Shown: positions 1 to 5,298 of the stretch, in pieces | Layout of the letters: every line of letters begins with the position of its first letter | Numbering within the stretch: the stretch's first letter is position 1 | Origin: an uncultured Spirochaetaceae bacterium | GTDB lineage: Bacteria > Spirochaetota > Spirochaetia > Treponematales > Treponemataceae | Assembly: GCA_902773215.1 (NCBI GenBank) | Contig: CACYDQ010000498.1 | Span: forward strand, 1 to 5,298 | Length of the DNA: 5,298 nucleotides | Direction of reading: 5' to 3' | Translations under genes and position numbers: made by a program | Notes under the pieces: model-generated | Told to the model about the DNA's origin: nothing | What the model saw: the letters and a program-made list of their open reading frames with translations, nothing else | The model's database searches: none

Positions 1-317
1 ATGCTCACGTCCATGAGACCGGCATTGCGCATATCCTCGAGGTACTGCCTGATGGAGATGAACTTGCGGGCCACGCCCGTGTCGCCGTAGTGGAAGACGG
101 CGGAGATAGGCTCGGCCATCTCGAGCGCGTACACCGGGCAGGTGAAGACGTAGCAGCCGTCGATGTAATCCGCCTCGGACAGCGGGATCTCATAGTGCCG
201 GTCGTGGATGCTCAATTCCATCCAGGCCGGGTCGTTTACGAAGCTCTCGGACAATACCACGTAGAAGCGCATGCCGATGGTGCCGTCAAGGCGCAGGTCG
301 CAGCCGATGATGGCGGA
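1..317 (-). other. C-terminal conserved clostridial surface-protein domain, cut by the window edge (residues 1593-1697)
   Basis: The sequence after the InlB-like module runs CDLRLDGTIGMRFYVVLSES (1598-1617), then WMELSIHDRHYEIPLSEA (1624-1641), CYVFTCPVYALEMAEPISAV (1647-1666) and ARKFISIRQYLEDM (1675-1688). From memory this resembles a domain in many large Clostridia secreted proteins, with a pattern like L-x-G-x-I-G-x-x-F-Y-M-E-L, then YVF-x-C-x-V-x-A-x-E-M-x-(D/E), then a V/I-x-(D/Q)-Y segment. Its function is not known to me. The domain continues beyond the window, so completeness and any anchor after it cannot be judged. Confidence 0.6.
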
Positions 318-3300
318 CTGGGCAAAGAGGGCGGAGACATACACGTCGGTGCTCGGCATGGTGAAGGAGAAGGTGCTGTCGGCGTTGCGGGTGAAGGGAA
401 CGCTCATGTCGCCCCGGCGCACGACGAGGGTCTTGAGGGCATATTCGGTGTCAGGCGTCGCGGTGATGGTGACGGTCTCGCCCGGCAAAGCGCTCATCTT
501 ATCCACGGAGAGCTTGCCGAACTCGGCGGGCATGAGGTAGACCGTATGCTCGCCGATGATCTCGGCGGTAACGGGGCCGGACCACTCCGTAAGCTCGACG
601 TAGTTGGGGTCGCCCACGACCTTGTACCAGATATCATACTCGCCCGCGTCCCGCTTCTTGGGCGTACCGGCAAGGGTGTTCTTCCGGTCGAAGCTGAACC
701 AGATGCGCAGGGAGCTGTCGGGGCGCACGGTGGGCGTGACGAGGTTCTGGTATTCGCCGTCGCAGATCGTGCCCTCAATGGGCCGGATGTCGTAATCGTC
801 GCCCATGACGGGGTACTTCTGATAGACGGTAAAGTCGGCGGTGACGGTCTTCGTGTTGTCATAGAGGTCCGAGCCCGCCACGGCGCGCACCACGTATTCG
901 CCCGCGTCCACGGGGAGGCTGGCGGCGTAGTCGGAGTCGTCCGCGCCTTGCCGCTTGTAGGAGAGGGTGATGGGGATGCGGTTGGGATTGCCGGTGATCT
1001 CGGGCGTCTTCGGCTCATCGTCGTAGGTCCAGTTTTCGATGCTGACAGCCAGATCCGGGGCCATCTTCTCGACATCGCCGACGATGCGGATTTCCGCGCC
1101 GTGGCCGTAGAAGATAGTTGCAACGTTGGGATTCGTGCTGTCCACACGGTAGAAGATCCGGTAGATGCCGATATCGTCCCCCTCGGGAAGGCCGAGCACA
1201 TCGTTGAAGCCGTCCGTGCTGTAATACACGGTCAGGCCGTCCACCTTGGGGAACACAACGGGATCGATGACCAGGGGCTGGAGCTCACCGGTGGCCGGGA
1301 GCCTGTCGTTGGGGAAGCTGAGCTTGGGGATCGCCTTGGCAATGGGGATCACCAGCTCGCCGGGCTCGCCCACCATACTGCCGTTTGCCTTGTCAAAGAC
1401 CGCAAACAGGATGGAATAGTCTCCCGCGTCCGTGCCGGTGGGAATGGCGCTTGTATAAGTCGGCGCGTCGGACTTCACCGCGTAGCGGTACTCGTAGCCC
1501 TCCTCGTCGGTCACGCCGCCCTCCAGCAGCGCCTGGGACTCCATATTGTACATGAGGCCGGCCTTGGGGATGGGGTCCTGGGTCTTCGCGGTCCTGACAG
1601 TCAGGCCGTCGCCGATCGGTGTTTGCGGGAAGTCAGATGTTTCCTTGTAATACGCATAGAAGGTATATTCCGTGTCCGGGAGGAGGTCTTCAAAGTCGGG
1701 GACCTCCCTCCAGTCCCATGCGGTGGACTGGGATTGATGATCGTCATAGGCGAACATCACGTTTTCCATAGCCTCGAGGACCACGCGGTGAGCCGTGACG
1801 GTCTTCGCAACGGGCGTGGGGCCTTTGATCGGCTTGATCCATGAGGTCAGGCAGTGGTAGGAATAGTATTCATCCGTATACCACACATAATAGGCGCCCA
1901 TTTCCGTGCCCGTCGGGACATTGGAGCTGAAGGCCTCCTTCGGGGGCTGCGTCGTGCTGTCGGTTCCGAGGGCGTAATAATAATCCCTGTGGTGATCGAG
2001 GCTCGGCTGGCCTCTTACAACAAGCTCCTGCGGCTGTCCGGTATAGTCGAGAACCCTTGCGTAGGGCGGATGAGTCGTTAAGCTTTCCATGTTGCCCGTG
2101 GCAAGAACGACCTTTTCGCTGGCGGGGCTGATGGTATAGTTGCCGTCTTCCTTATAACGCTGCTGGAAGTTGTAGCCAGCCCGGTACTGCAGGCCGTCAA
2201 AGACGGGGCTGTCCTGCCAGGGGTTGCTGCCGATGCGGTACTCACCGTTTTCGATCTCATTGAGCGTGATGGAATTGGGCGTGATATAGGCCACCGTGGG
2301 GGCTTCGGGCGCGGGGCGCTCGGCCTTTGCGATCTCCACGGGGATGGGGCCGTAGACCGCGGAATCCGGGAAGCCGCCGGTGTGATCGGCCGCCTTGTAC
2401 CACACGTAGTACATACCCGCGTACATGGCCTGCGGCAGAGCGGCCGAGTACAGGGTCCGGTCAGGCTCCCTGCCGTCGGAATTGCCGCAGGCATAGAGCA
2501 TGACGTCGTTTGCCTTGCCGGGGTTAACCAGATTCTGCTCCTCGCCGGTGTAGGTGAGGCTCCTGGCGACAGGCGGGTTGATCACATAAGAGCCCTGGAT
2601 GATGTAGGACACCTGGGCCCGCACACCGCCGAGGGTGAAGCTTGCCATGTACTCGCCGGGCTCGGTGGGGGCCTCGGGGAGCTCAGTATTTCTCCAGCTG
2701 TAGACGATGTCGATATTGGGGGTGTCAAGCCCGGGGACAGAGCCGGTGACAGTCGCCTCGGGGCTGGACATGTCGTTATAGGCGGTCTTGGCCGGGGCGT
2801 GGATCGTGAGGGTGCCGGTCACGCCGTCGCCCTCAACGCATTCGGCCTTGACGGTGTCCGCCGTGTCGCCGTGGCCGAAGGTGTATTCGTGGACATGGAT
2901 CTCAACCCAGTCCGAGGACGCGTCCAGCTCGCCGCAGACGGCGCGGACATGGAAGGTGCCGGGTCTCGTGAAATAGAACTGGTTGTTCTCGTCCACCAGG
3001 ATGCCGCGGTTGTCCAGCTCCTGCTTCTCCCAAACGACGGGATAGCTGACCTCTCTGCCGGTCAGATCCAGAAGCTGCACGGCAAGCGCGCCGTCCTTGT
3101 CCAGCGAATCGGGCTTGTTGCCGACAGCGCCGACATAGCTGCCGCTCACGTTCACCGTACCCTGAGGTTCGGTGTATTCCTTGTGGCCTTCGACGGTGAT
3201 CTCGAGAGCGGCGGTACGCTGCAGCATCCAGGTCGAGGTAAAGACCGCGTTTTCCTCGTCCTTGCCTACGTTATCGACCGTGCCGTAGATGCCCTCGTCG

Positions 3301-5093
3301 ATCACGTACTTGAGATAGCACTTGCCGGGTCTGACCGCCGTATAACGCGTCAGGCCGGAGGCGGGGTCGTATTCAAGGACCACAGGCGCGTCGGGGCCGG
3401 TCCACGCCAGAAGATCGGTGTCATCCGGGCGCGTGACGATCCAGTGGCCTTTGAGCGAATTGAAGCCGTAATACGGCGCGTTGTTCTGGTTCAGGCCCTC
3501 CAGCTTGATATAGTTCGTGTAGGAGGATTCGCCCGCCTTCATGGTCGCACTCAGGTAGTTGAGATTCTGATAGCTCTGCATCTCGTCGCTGATAAAGCTC
3601 ACGTCCGGGGCTTTCAGCCTGATGAACGAAAGCGGCAGGATCGGCGCGATCTCCTTCACCTCGGTGTAGGAGGTGTTCAGGACCTGATGGAAGGAAGCGC
3701 CCCTGTCAGACATGGGAACTCTGCTGGACACAAGCTCCGCAATATTCTTGGCCTGATAGCGCTTGAACACGTCGTTCCAGTTTACGGGAAGGTTGTTGAC
3801 ACCACTGCCGATCTCCACGTCGAGCGGTCCGTACTGGATGGCGCGCCTTAACAGCTCGGCTCTGGCGTCACCGCCGTCAAATCTGACGCAGAAGGCACCG
3901 GCCCGATTGTCCTTGCAACAGGAAACAGCAATGATAACGTTATACTTCAAGCCGATGGGGCAGTTGTAGTTGATGTCAACATCCGTATTGGCATGGCCCT
4001 GAGACAGGACCACGTTGGTGTAGGGCGGCAGAACGACGGCGATGGATTCATCCACACTGCCGCTTTTCGAGGTGCTCTTTCCTTCCTTCCAGTTGTTCTC
4101 AAAGGCCTGCGTTGCCGAGATGGTGGATTCCATCTTGGCCTTGGACTCGGCGCCGAAGACGTTAAAACCGATCTCCACGCCGGCTGTGATGGATTCGGAG
4201 AAGGAATAGCTGTTTGAACCGCCCACCTCGCTGCTGATGGTATTGGACCAGCCCGTGGACACATTCTGGGAAGCCGTCACCTCTTCGCCGGAAAGATTCT
4301 TGACGTTGGAGACGTATTGTCTCTCCTCCTCGTGATTGCCGTTTTGCCCGTTGTTTACATGCGTAACATAGTTGTTTTCCACACTGGCGTCCGGCAGGAG
4401 CGCGACAGCCGAGAAATCCGTGAAGTAAACCGCGACCTCAAGAAAGTCATTGGAGTTTGTCTTCTGAACTCTCATGTGCTTTGTCACAACATCCTGCTGC
4501 TTTTCAGCCTCCTCGGGCGTAACGTACGGCTTGGGCTTATGGCCGCCGTTCTTGTCCCTGCCCTGACTGAGACTTGCAGCATAATGGGACACCCAATAGC
4601 CGCATTTGAAATCGCCTATCGTTTTGCCGCGTCCTTCCAGAGCCATGCGGTCCCAATCATCGGAAAAACCCACTTTGTCGGCGGCAATCCCAAAGCCGAG
4701 CTGCATCCACCTGTCAGCCATGGACCAGCCGCCGAGCGCCGCGGTTTTTATATCCAGAAGATCCTTGAGATAATAGCCGGGAATGTCGAATTTGTCGGAA
4801 TGCACGTTGTAATACGTGACCCCGTCGATCTCATAGGTGTTATTGGCGGGATTGGGCTTCTTTTCGTCCCCGTCCTGAAGCGGGGGCTCCGTATTCTCGG
4901 ACGGCATGACCGGCGCGTCATCGGGATCAATTTCGTCCTCGCTTTCCGGAACGAAGGCCAGTTCCTCCTGCTGACCCTCTTCCTCCTCGGCCCAGGCCGG
5001 GGCGGCGAGACTCAGCATCATCACCAGCGCCAGAAGCAGCGCCAGGATGCGCCGGGACGCGAGGGCTCCCCCGGGTCTTGTGTCTTTTGCCAT
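1..5093 (-). CDS. Giant secreted modular protein with an aerolysin-like pore-forming module and Ig-like repeat stalk (3' end outside window)
   Basis: One uninterrupted minus-strand frame of 1697 codons runs from the ATG at 5093-5091 to the left edge with no stop, so it is C-terminally partial. The start is supported by AGGAGG seven bases upstream and by an immediate signal peptide. Order of parts: signal peptide 1-35, acidic linker 36-86, unknown head 87-261, aerolysin/ETX-MTX2-like module 262-391, connector 392-490, nine Ig-like and two FN3-like modules 491-1514, InlB-B-repeat-like module 1515-1592, clostridial C-terminal domain from 1593. The family inference is an exported beta-barrel pore former carried on an adhesin-like stalk; target and activation are unknown. 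Typical aerolysin-like toxins are only a few hundred residues, so the size is unusual. No LPxTG, SLH or choline-binding anchor is visible, but one could lie past the edge. The reading frame is very secure; the pore-forming role is inferred from pattern, not from a search. Confidence 0.95.
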   Translation of the reverse strand, partial: MAKDTRPGGALASRRILALLLALVMMLSLAAPAWAEEEEGQQEELAFVPESEDEIDPDDAPVMPSENTEPPLQDGDEKKPNPANNTYEIDGVTYYNVHSDKFDIPGYYLKDLLDIKTAALGGWSMADRWMQLGFGIAADKVGFSDDWDRMALEGRGKTIGDFKCGYWVSHYAASLSQGRDKNGGHKPKPYVTPEEAEKQQDVVTKHMRVQKTNSNDFLEVAVYFTDFSAVALLPDASVENNYVTHVNNGQNGNHEEERQYVSNVKNLSGEEVTASQNVSTGWSNTISSEVGGSNSYSFSESITAGVEIGFNVFGAESKAKMESTISATQAFENNWKEGKSTSKSGSVDESIAVVLPPYTNVVLSQGHANTDVDINYNCPIGLKYNVIIAVSCCKDNRAGAFCVRFDGGDARAELLRRAIQYGPLDVEIGSGVNNLPVNWNDVFKRYQAKNIAELVSSRVPMSDRGASFHQVLNTSYTEVKEIAPILPLSFIRLKAPDVSFISDEMQSYQNLNYLSATMKAGESSYTNYIKLEGLNQNNAPYYGFNSLKGHWIVTRPDDTDLLAWTGPDAPVVLEYDPASGLTRYTAVRPGKCYLKYVIDEGIYGTVDNVGKDEENAVFTSTWMLQRTAALEITVEGHKEYTEPQGTVNVSGSYVGAVGNKPDSLDKDGALAVQLLDLTGREVSYPVVWEKQELDNRGILVDENNQFYFTRPGTFHVRAVCGELDASSDWVEIHVHEYTFGHGDTADTVKAECVEGDGVTGTLTIHAPAKTAYNDMSSPEATVTGSVPGLDTPNIDIVYSWRNTELPEAPTEPGEYMASFTLGGVRAQVSYIIQGSYVINPPVARSLTYTGEEQNLVNPGKANDVMLYACGNSDGREPDRTLYSAALPQAMYAGMYYVWYKAADHTGGFPDSAVYGPIPVEIAKAERPAPEAPTVAYITPNSITLNEIENGEYRIGSNPWQDSPVFDGLQYRAGYNFQQRYKEDGNYTISPASEKVVLATGNMESLTTHPPYARVLDYTGQPQELVVRGQPSLDHHRDYYYALGTDSTTQPPKEAFSSNVPTGTEMGAYYVWYTDEYYSYHCLTSWIKPIKGPTPVAKTVTAHRVVLEAMENVMFAYDDHQSQSTAWDWREVPDFEDLLPDTEYTFYAYYKETSDFPQTPIGDGLTVRTAKTQDPIPKAGLMYNMESQALLEGGVTDEEGYEYRYAVKSDAPTYTSAIPTGTDAGDYSILFAVFDKANGSMVGEPGELVIPIAKAIPKLSFPNDRLPATGELQPLVIDPVVFPKVDGLTVYYSTDGFNDVLGLPEGDDIGIYRIFYRVDSTNPNVATIFYGHGAEIRIVGDVEKMAPDLAVSIENWTYDDEPKTPEITGNPNRIPITLSYKRQGADDSDYAASLPVDAGEYVVRAVAGSDLYDNTKTVTADFTVYQKYPVMGDDYDIRPIEGTICDGEYQNLVTPTVRPDSSLRIWFSFDRKNTLAGTPKKRDAGEYDIWYKVVGDPNYVELTEWSGPVTAEIIGEHTVYLMPAEFGKLSVDKMSALPGETVTITATPDTEYALKTLVVRRGDMSVPFTRNADSTFSFTMPSTDVYVSALFAQSAIIGCDLRLDGTIGMRFYVVLSESFVNDPAWMELSIHDRHYEIPLSEADYIDGCYVFTCPVYALEMAEPISAVFHYGDTGVARKFISIRQYLEDMRNAGLMDVS
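318..551 (-). other. Divergent InlB-B-repeat-like module (residues 1515-1592)
   Basis: The unit reads as G-K-L-S-V-D-K-x-S-A-x-P-G-E-T-V-T-I-T-A-T-P at 1526-1547. A strand with LKTLVVRRGD (1553-1562) and the closing pattern FSFTMPSTDVYVSALFA (1575-1591) follow. This matches the bacterial repeat in which a pre-strand G-x-V, a PGDTVTVTxTP turn and a YSFTMPxxDVTVTAxF ending define the fold, often found in Bacillota surface proteins. It likely extends the stalk between the Ig array and the C-terminal domain. Recognition is good because all three landmarks occur in order and spacing. Confidence 0.75.
552..2579 (-). repeat. Protein-level array of MBG-like Ig modules with two FN3-like inserts (residues 839-1514)
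   Basis: Six MBG-like units of about 83-92 residues lie at roughly 839-924, 1001-1092, 1172-1254, 1255-1342, 1343-1425 and 1426-1514. The clearest pair share YTG(E/Q)xQ(N/E)LV near the start (848-855, 1017-1025) and (A/M)GxYYVWY near the end (892-899, 1065-1072). The last unit has GEYQNLVTP (1446-1454) and AGEYDIWYKVVGDPNY (1483-1498). The other units keep a G-x-Y turn (AGDY 1223, IGIY 1308, AGEY 1397). FN3-like units at 925-1000 and 1093-1171 begin with a PxV(A/T)-type strand and carry (G/D)L(Q/L)(Y/P)xxxY(N/T)F signatures (967-976, 1136-1145). Copies are diverged in DNA, so this is a protein repeat rather than a DNA repeat. These modules usually act as extended spacers or adhesion surfaces. 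Confidence 0.75.
2580..3623 (-). other. First three Ig-like modules (residues 491-838)
   Basis: Three beta-rich units follow the connector, with approximate boundaries 491-635, 636-735 and 736-838. The first two have bacterial Ig character, with strand pairs ending in TRYTAVRPGKCYLKYVID at 582-599 and FYFTRPGTFHVRAVCG at 706-721, the P-G-x-(C/F)-x-(L/V) turn typical of Big-type domains. The third starts at HVHEYTFGHGD (733-743) and contains GTLTIHAPAKTAYND (760-774) and EAPTEPGEYMASFTLGG (807-823). These match a repeat common in clostridial surface proteins, where an HxFTY start and an LTYDG-like strand precede an EAGxYTAS-like turn. The likely role is a structural stalk; no calcium site or catalytic motif is seen. 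Confidence 0.6.
3624..3920 (-). other. Connector between pore module and Ig-like stalk (residues 392-490)
   Basis: This segment begins with three cysteines (C392, C393, C402), close to C378 at the end of the pore module. It continues with a mixed helical and strand stretch (GGDARAELLRRAIQYGPLD at 407-425, WNDVFKRYQAKNIAELV at 439-455). A segment with the character of a returning beta strand leads into the first Ig-like module at about 491. I do not recognise a family. It may complete the elongated beta body of the aerolysin fold or be a separate small domain. Confidence 0.4.
3921..4310 (-). other. Aerolysin / ETX-MTX2-like beta-pore-forming module (residues about 262-391)
   Basis: The segment shows the pattern of aerolysin-family pore formers. 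A polar strand with alternating Ser/Thr (S293, S295, S297, S299, S301, T303) leads into a more hydrophobic tip, GVEIGFNVFG at 305-314. A return strand with alternating polar positions (K318, K320, E322, T324, S326, T328) follows. Next come a Ser/Lys-rich strand at 338-346 and the sequence SIAVVLPPYTNVVLSQ at 350-365, which matches the PPxT/PPGT motif that closes this module in the family. In known members the hairpin inserts into a target membrane as part of an oligomeric beta barrel. The assignment rests on this arrangement and was not tested by profile search. Alternatives are a non-lytic relative or an unrelated Ser-rich beta domain. Confidence 0.72.
4311..4835 (-). other. Unrecognised N-terminal head domain (residues 87-261)
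   Basis: A compact-looking segment rich in Tyr, Trp, Asp and Gly precedes the pore-forming module. Landmarks are EIDGVTYYNV at 88-97, GGWSMADRWMQLGFG at 121-135, FSDDWDRMALEGRG at 143-156, and C164 within KCGYWVSHYA. A charged, probably helical stretch rich in Glu and Lys lies at 193-211, followed by a beta-like stretch at 217-233 (FLEVAVYFTDFSAVALL). In aerolysin-type proteins the variable head normally binds the receptor, so by position this is the likely recognition domain. I do not recognise the fold, and no lectin or carbohydrate-binding motif is evident. The N-rich loop at 240-253 may be a linker. Confidence 0.5.
4836..4988 (-). other. Acidic, Pro-rich linker after the signal peptide (residues 36-86)
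   Basis: The mature N-terminus opens with four Glu residues and is dominated by Glu, Asp and Pro up to about residue 80 (for example EDEIDPDDAP and NTEPPLQDGDEKK). It has few aromatic or branched hydrophobic residues, as expected of a disordered spacer. It may only separate the head domain from the cleavage site. A role as a protease-removed propeptide, known in other aerolysin-type protoxins, is possible but not shown. Confidence 0.6.
4989..5093 (-). other. Sec signal peptide (residues 1-35)
   Basis: The N-terminus has a charged n-region with Lys3, Arg6, Arg14 and Arg15. A hydrophobic core of about 16 residues (ILALLLALVMMLSLAA) follows, then a PAWA-EE junction that fits the A-x-A rule for type I signal peptidase, with cleavage expected after Ala35. 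There is no lipobox cysteine, so this is not a lipoprotein signal. It places the rest of the protein outside the membrane and confirms the chosen start codon. Confidence 0.92.
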
Positions 5094-5100
5094 GTGTTTT

Positions 5101-5106
5101 CCTCCT
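5101..5106 (-). promoter_or_regulatory. Shine-Dalgarno AGGAGG for the giant gene
   Basis: On the minus strand AGGAGG lies seven bases (AAAACAC) before the ATG at 5093-5091. This is a full match to the anti-SD core at near-ideal spacing. It fixes the start codon and implies efficient translation. Confidence 0.92.
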
Positions 5107-5160
5107 TCAAGCTGTTTACTCCGCGCGGCGCATGCACACCGCGAATGCTTCCTTTTGTTT

Positions 5161-5212
5161 AAAATCGGGCCCGGCCTCCTTCGTGTCGCGCCGGCCGGCC
5201 CTTTTTCCCGAT
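5161..5212 (-). promoter_or_regulatory. GC-rich stem-loop in the 5' leader, terminator-like in both orientations
   Basis: Between the promoter and the Shine-Dalgarno, GGGCC+GGCC (5201-5193, minus strand) pairs with GGCC-G-GGCCC (5176-5167), making nine GC pairs with one bulged G and a 16-base loop. On the minus-strand RNA it is followed by GAUUUU. On the plus strand it is followed by five T (5202-5206). It could therefore be a weak attenuator in the leader, a rightward terminator, or simply leader structure. A competing pairing, AUCGGG (5212-5207) with CCCGAU (5169-5164), shares bases with the main stem. Confidence 0.45.
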
Positions 5213-5227
5213 AATAGTAATACTGTC

Positions 5228-5256
5228 ATTATAATCCAGGGTTTCCATAACTGCAA
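5228..5256 (-). promoter_or_regulatory. Sigma-A type promoter (TTGCAG - 17 nt - TATAAT)
   Basis: On the minus strand, TTGCAG (5256-5251) and a perfect TATAAT (5233-5228) are separated by exactly 17 bases, within an AT-rich tract of about 65 bases. Transcription would begin near 5221, giving a leader of about 128 bases before the ATG. The -35 matches TTGACA at four of six positions. No extended -10 TG and no operator are evident. Confidence 0.75.
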
Positions 5257-5298
5257 TAAAATCAAACTGAATTTTTATACTTTTCTTTGTTTTCCATC

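Noticed and set aside
90..1844. Plus-strand open frame of 584 codons
   Set aside because: It lies antisense to the continuous minus-strand gene. Its product is rich in Val, Gly, His, Asp and Arg without recognisable domains, as expected from the complement of GC3-rich codons.
2382..3851. Plus-strand open frame of 489 codons
   Set aside because: It is also antisense to the clearly coding Ig-like region, with the same biased composition and no recognisable motif. The minus-strand frame has recognisable modules throughout.
3921..4334. Possible foreign origin of the pore module from codon use
   Set aside because: My hand count gives GC-ending codons of 36 of 48 around residues 254-301 against 44 of 50 around 1345-1394. 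The shift is modest and could reflect amino acid content, so it does not support transfer.
5124..5143. Small CGCGG/CCGCG hairpin just upstream of the Shine-Dalgarno
   Set aside because: Only five pairs with a ten-base loop in GC-rich sequence, which is readily expected by chance.
4317..5162. Plus-strand open frame of 281 codons with hydrophobic stretches
   Set aside because: It covers the complement of the signal peptide, head and pore module and runs past the start of the real gene into its leader. The hydrophobic runs are by-products of Glu/Lys/Asn codons read in reverse.
5162..5296. Minus-strand frame open from the right edge to a TAA near 5162, which could be the tail of an upstream gene
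   Set aside because: It runs through the promoter and the GC-rich hairpin, and its last residues are Arg/Gly-rich low-complexity sequence. Chance openness is more likely, but the upstream sequence would be needed to exclude it.
5262..5297. Minus-strand 11-codon frame (MENKEKYKNSV) ending in TGA just upstream of the promoter
   Set aside because: It is too short to support. It could be a C-terminal tail of an upstream gene cut by the edge, but no ribosome site can be seen.

Overview
The window holds one very large gene on the minus strand plus its promoter and leader. The gene starts at 5093 and is still open at the left edge, so 1697 codons are visible and the C-terminus is missing. High GC with strongly GC-biased third positions, a canonical AGGAGG ribosome site, a Gram-positive-type signal peptide and a run of MBG/FN3/InlB-type modules all suggest a Clostridia-class Bacillota, perhaps a gut Oscillospirales member. 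The taxonomic call is inference from style; no marker gene is present.

Layout, right to left in the direction of transcription: an AT-rich promoter (5228-5256); a GC-rich leader with a strong stem-loop (about 5161-5212); a Shine-Dalgarno (5101-5106); then the CDS. The protein has, in order, a signal peptide (residues 1-35), an acidic Pro-rich linker (36-86), an unrecognised head domain (87-261), an aerolysin/ETX-MTX2-like beta-pore-forming module (about 262-391), a connector (392-490), nine Ig-like and two FN3-like modules (491-1514), an InlB-B-repeat-like module (1515-1592), and the start of a C-terminal domain often found in large clostridial surface proteins (1593 to beyond 1697).

The main point of interest is the fusion. 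A Ser/Thr-rich alternating hairpin ending in a PPxT motif, the signature of aerolysin-type small pore-forming toxins, sits near the N-terminus of a secreted protein of more than 1697 residues, followed by a long stalk of adhesin-type modules. This looks like a giant secreted or surface-displayed pore-forming protein whose target cannot be read from the sequence. The long plus-strand open frames are antisense shadows of this GC-rich gene. No RNA gene, mobile element or CRISPR array was seen.
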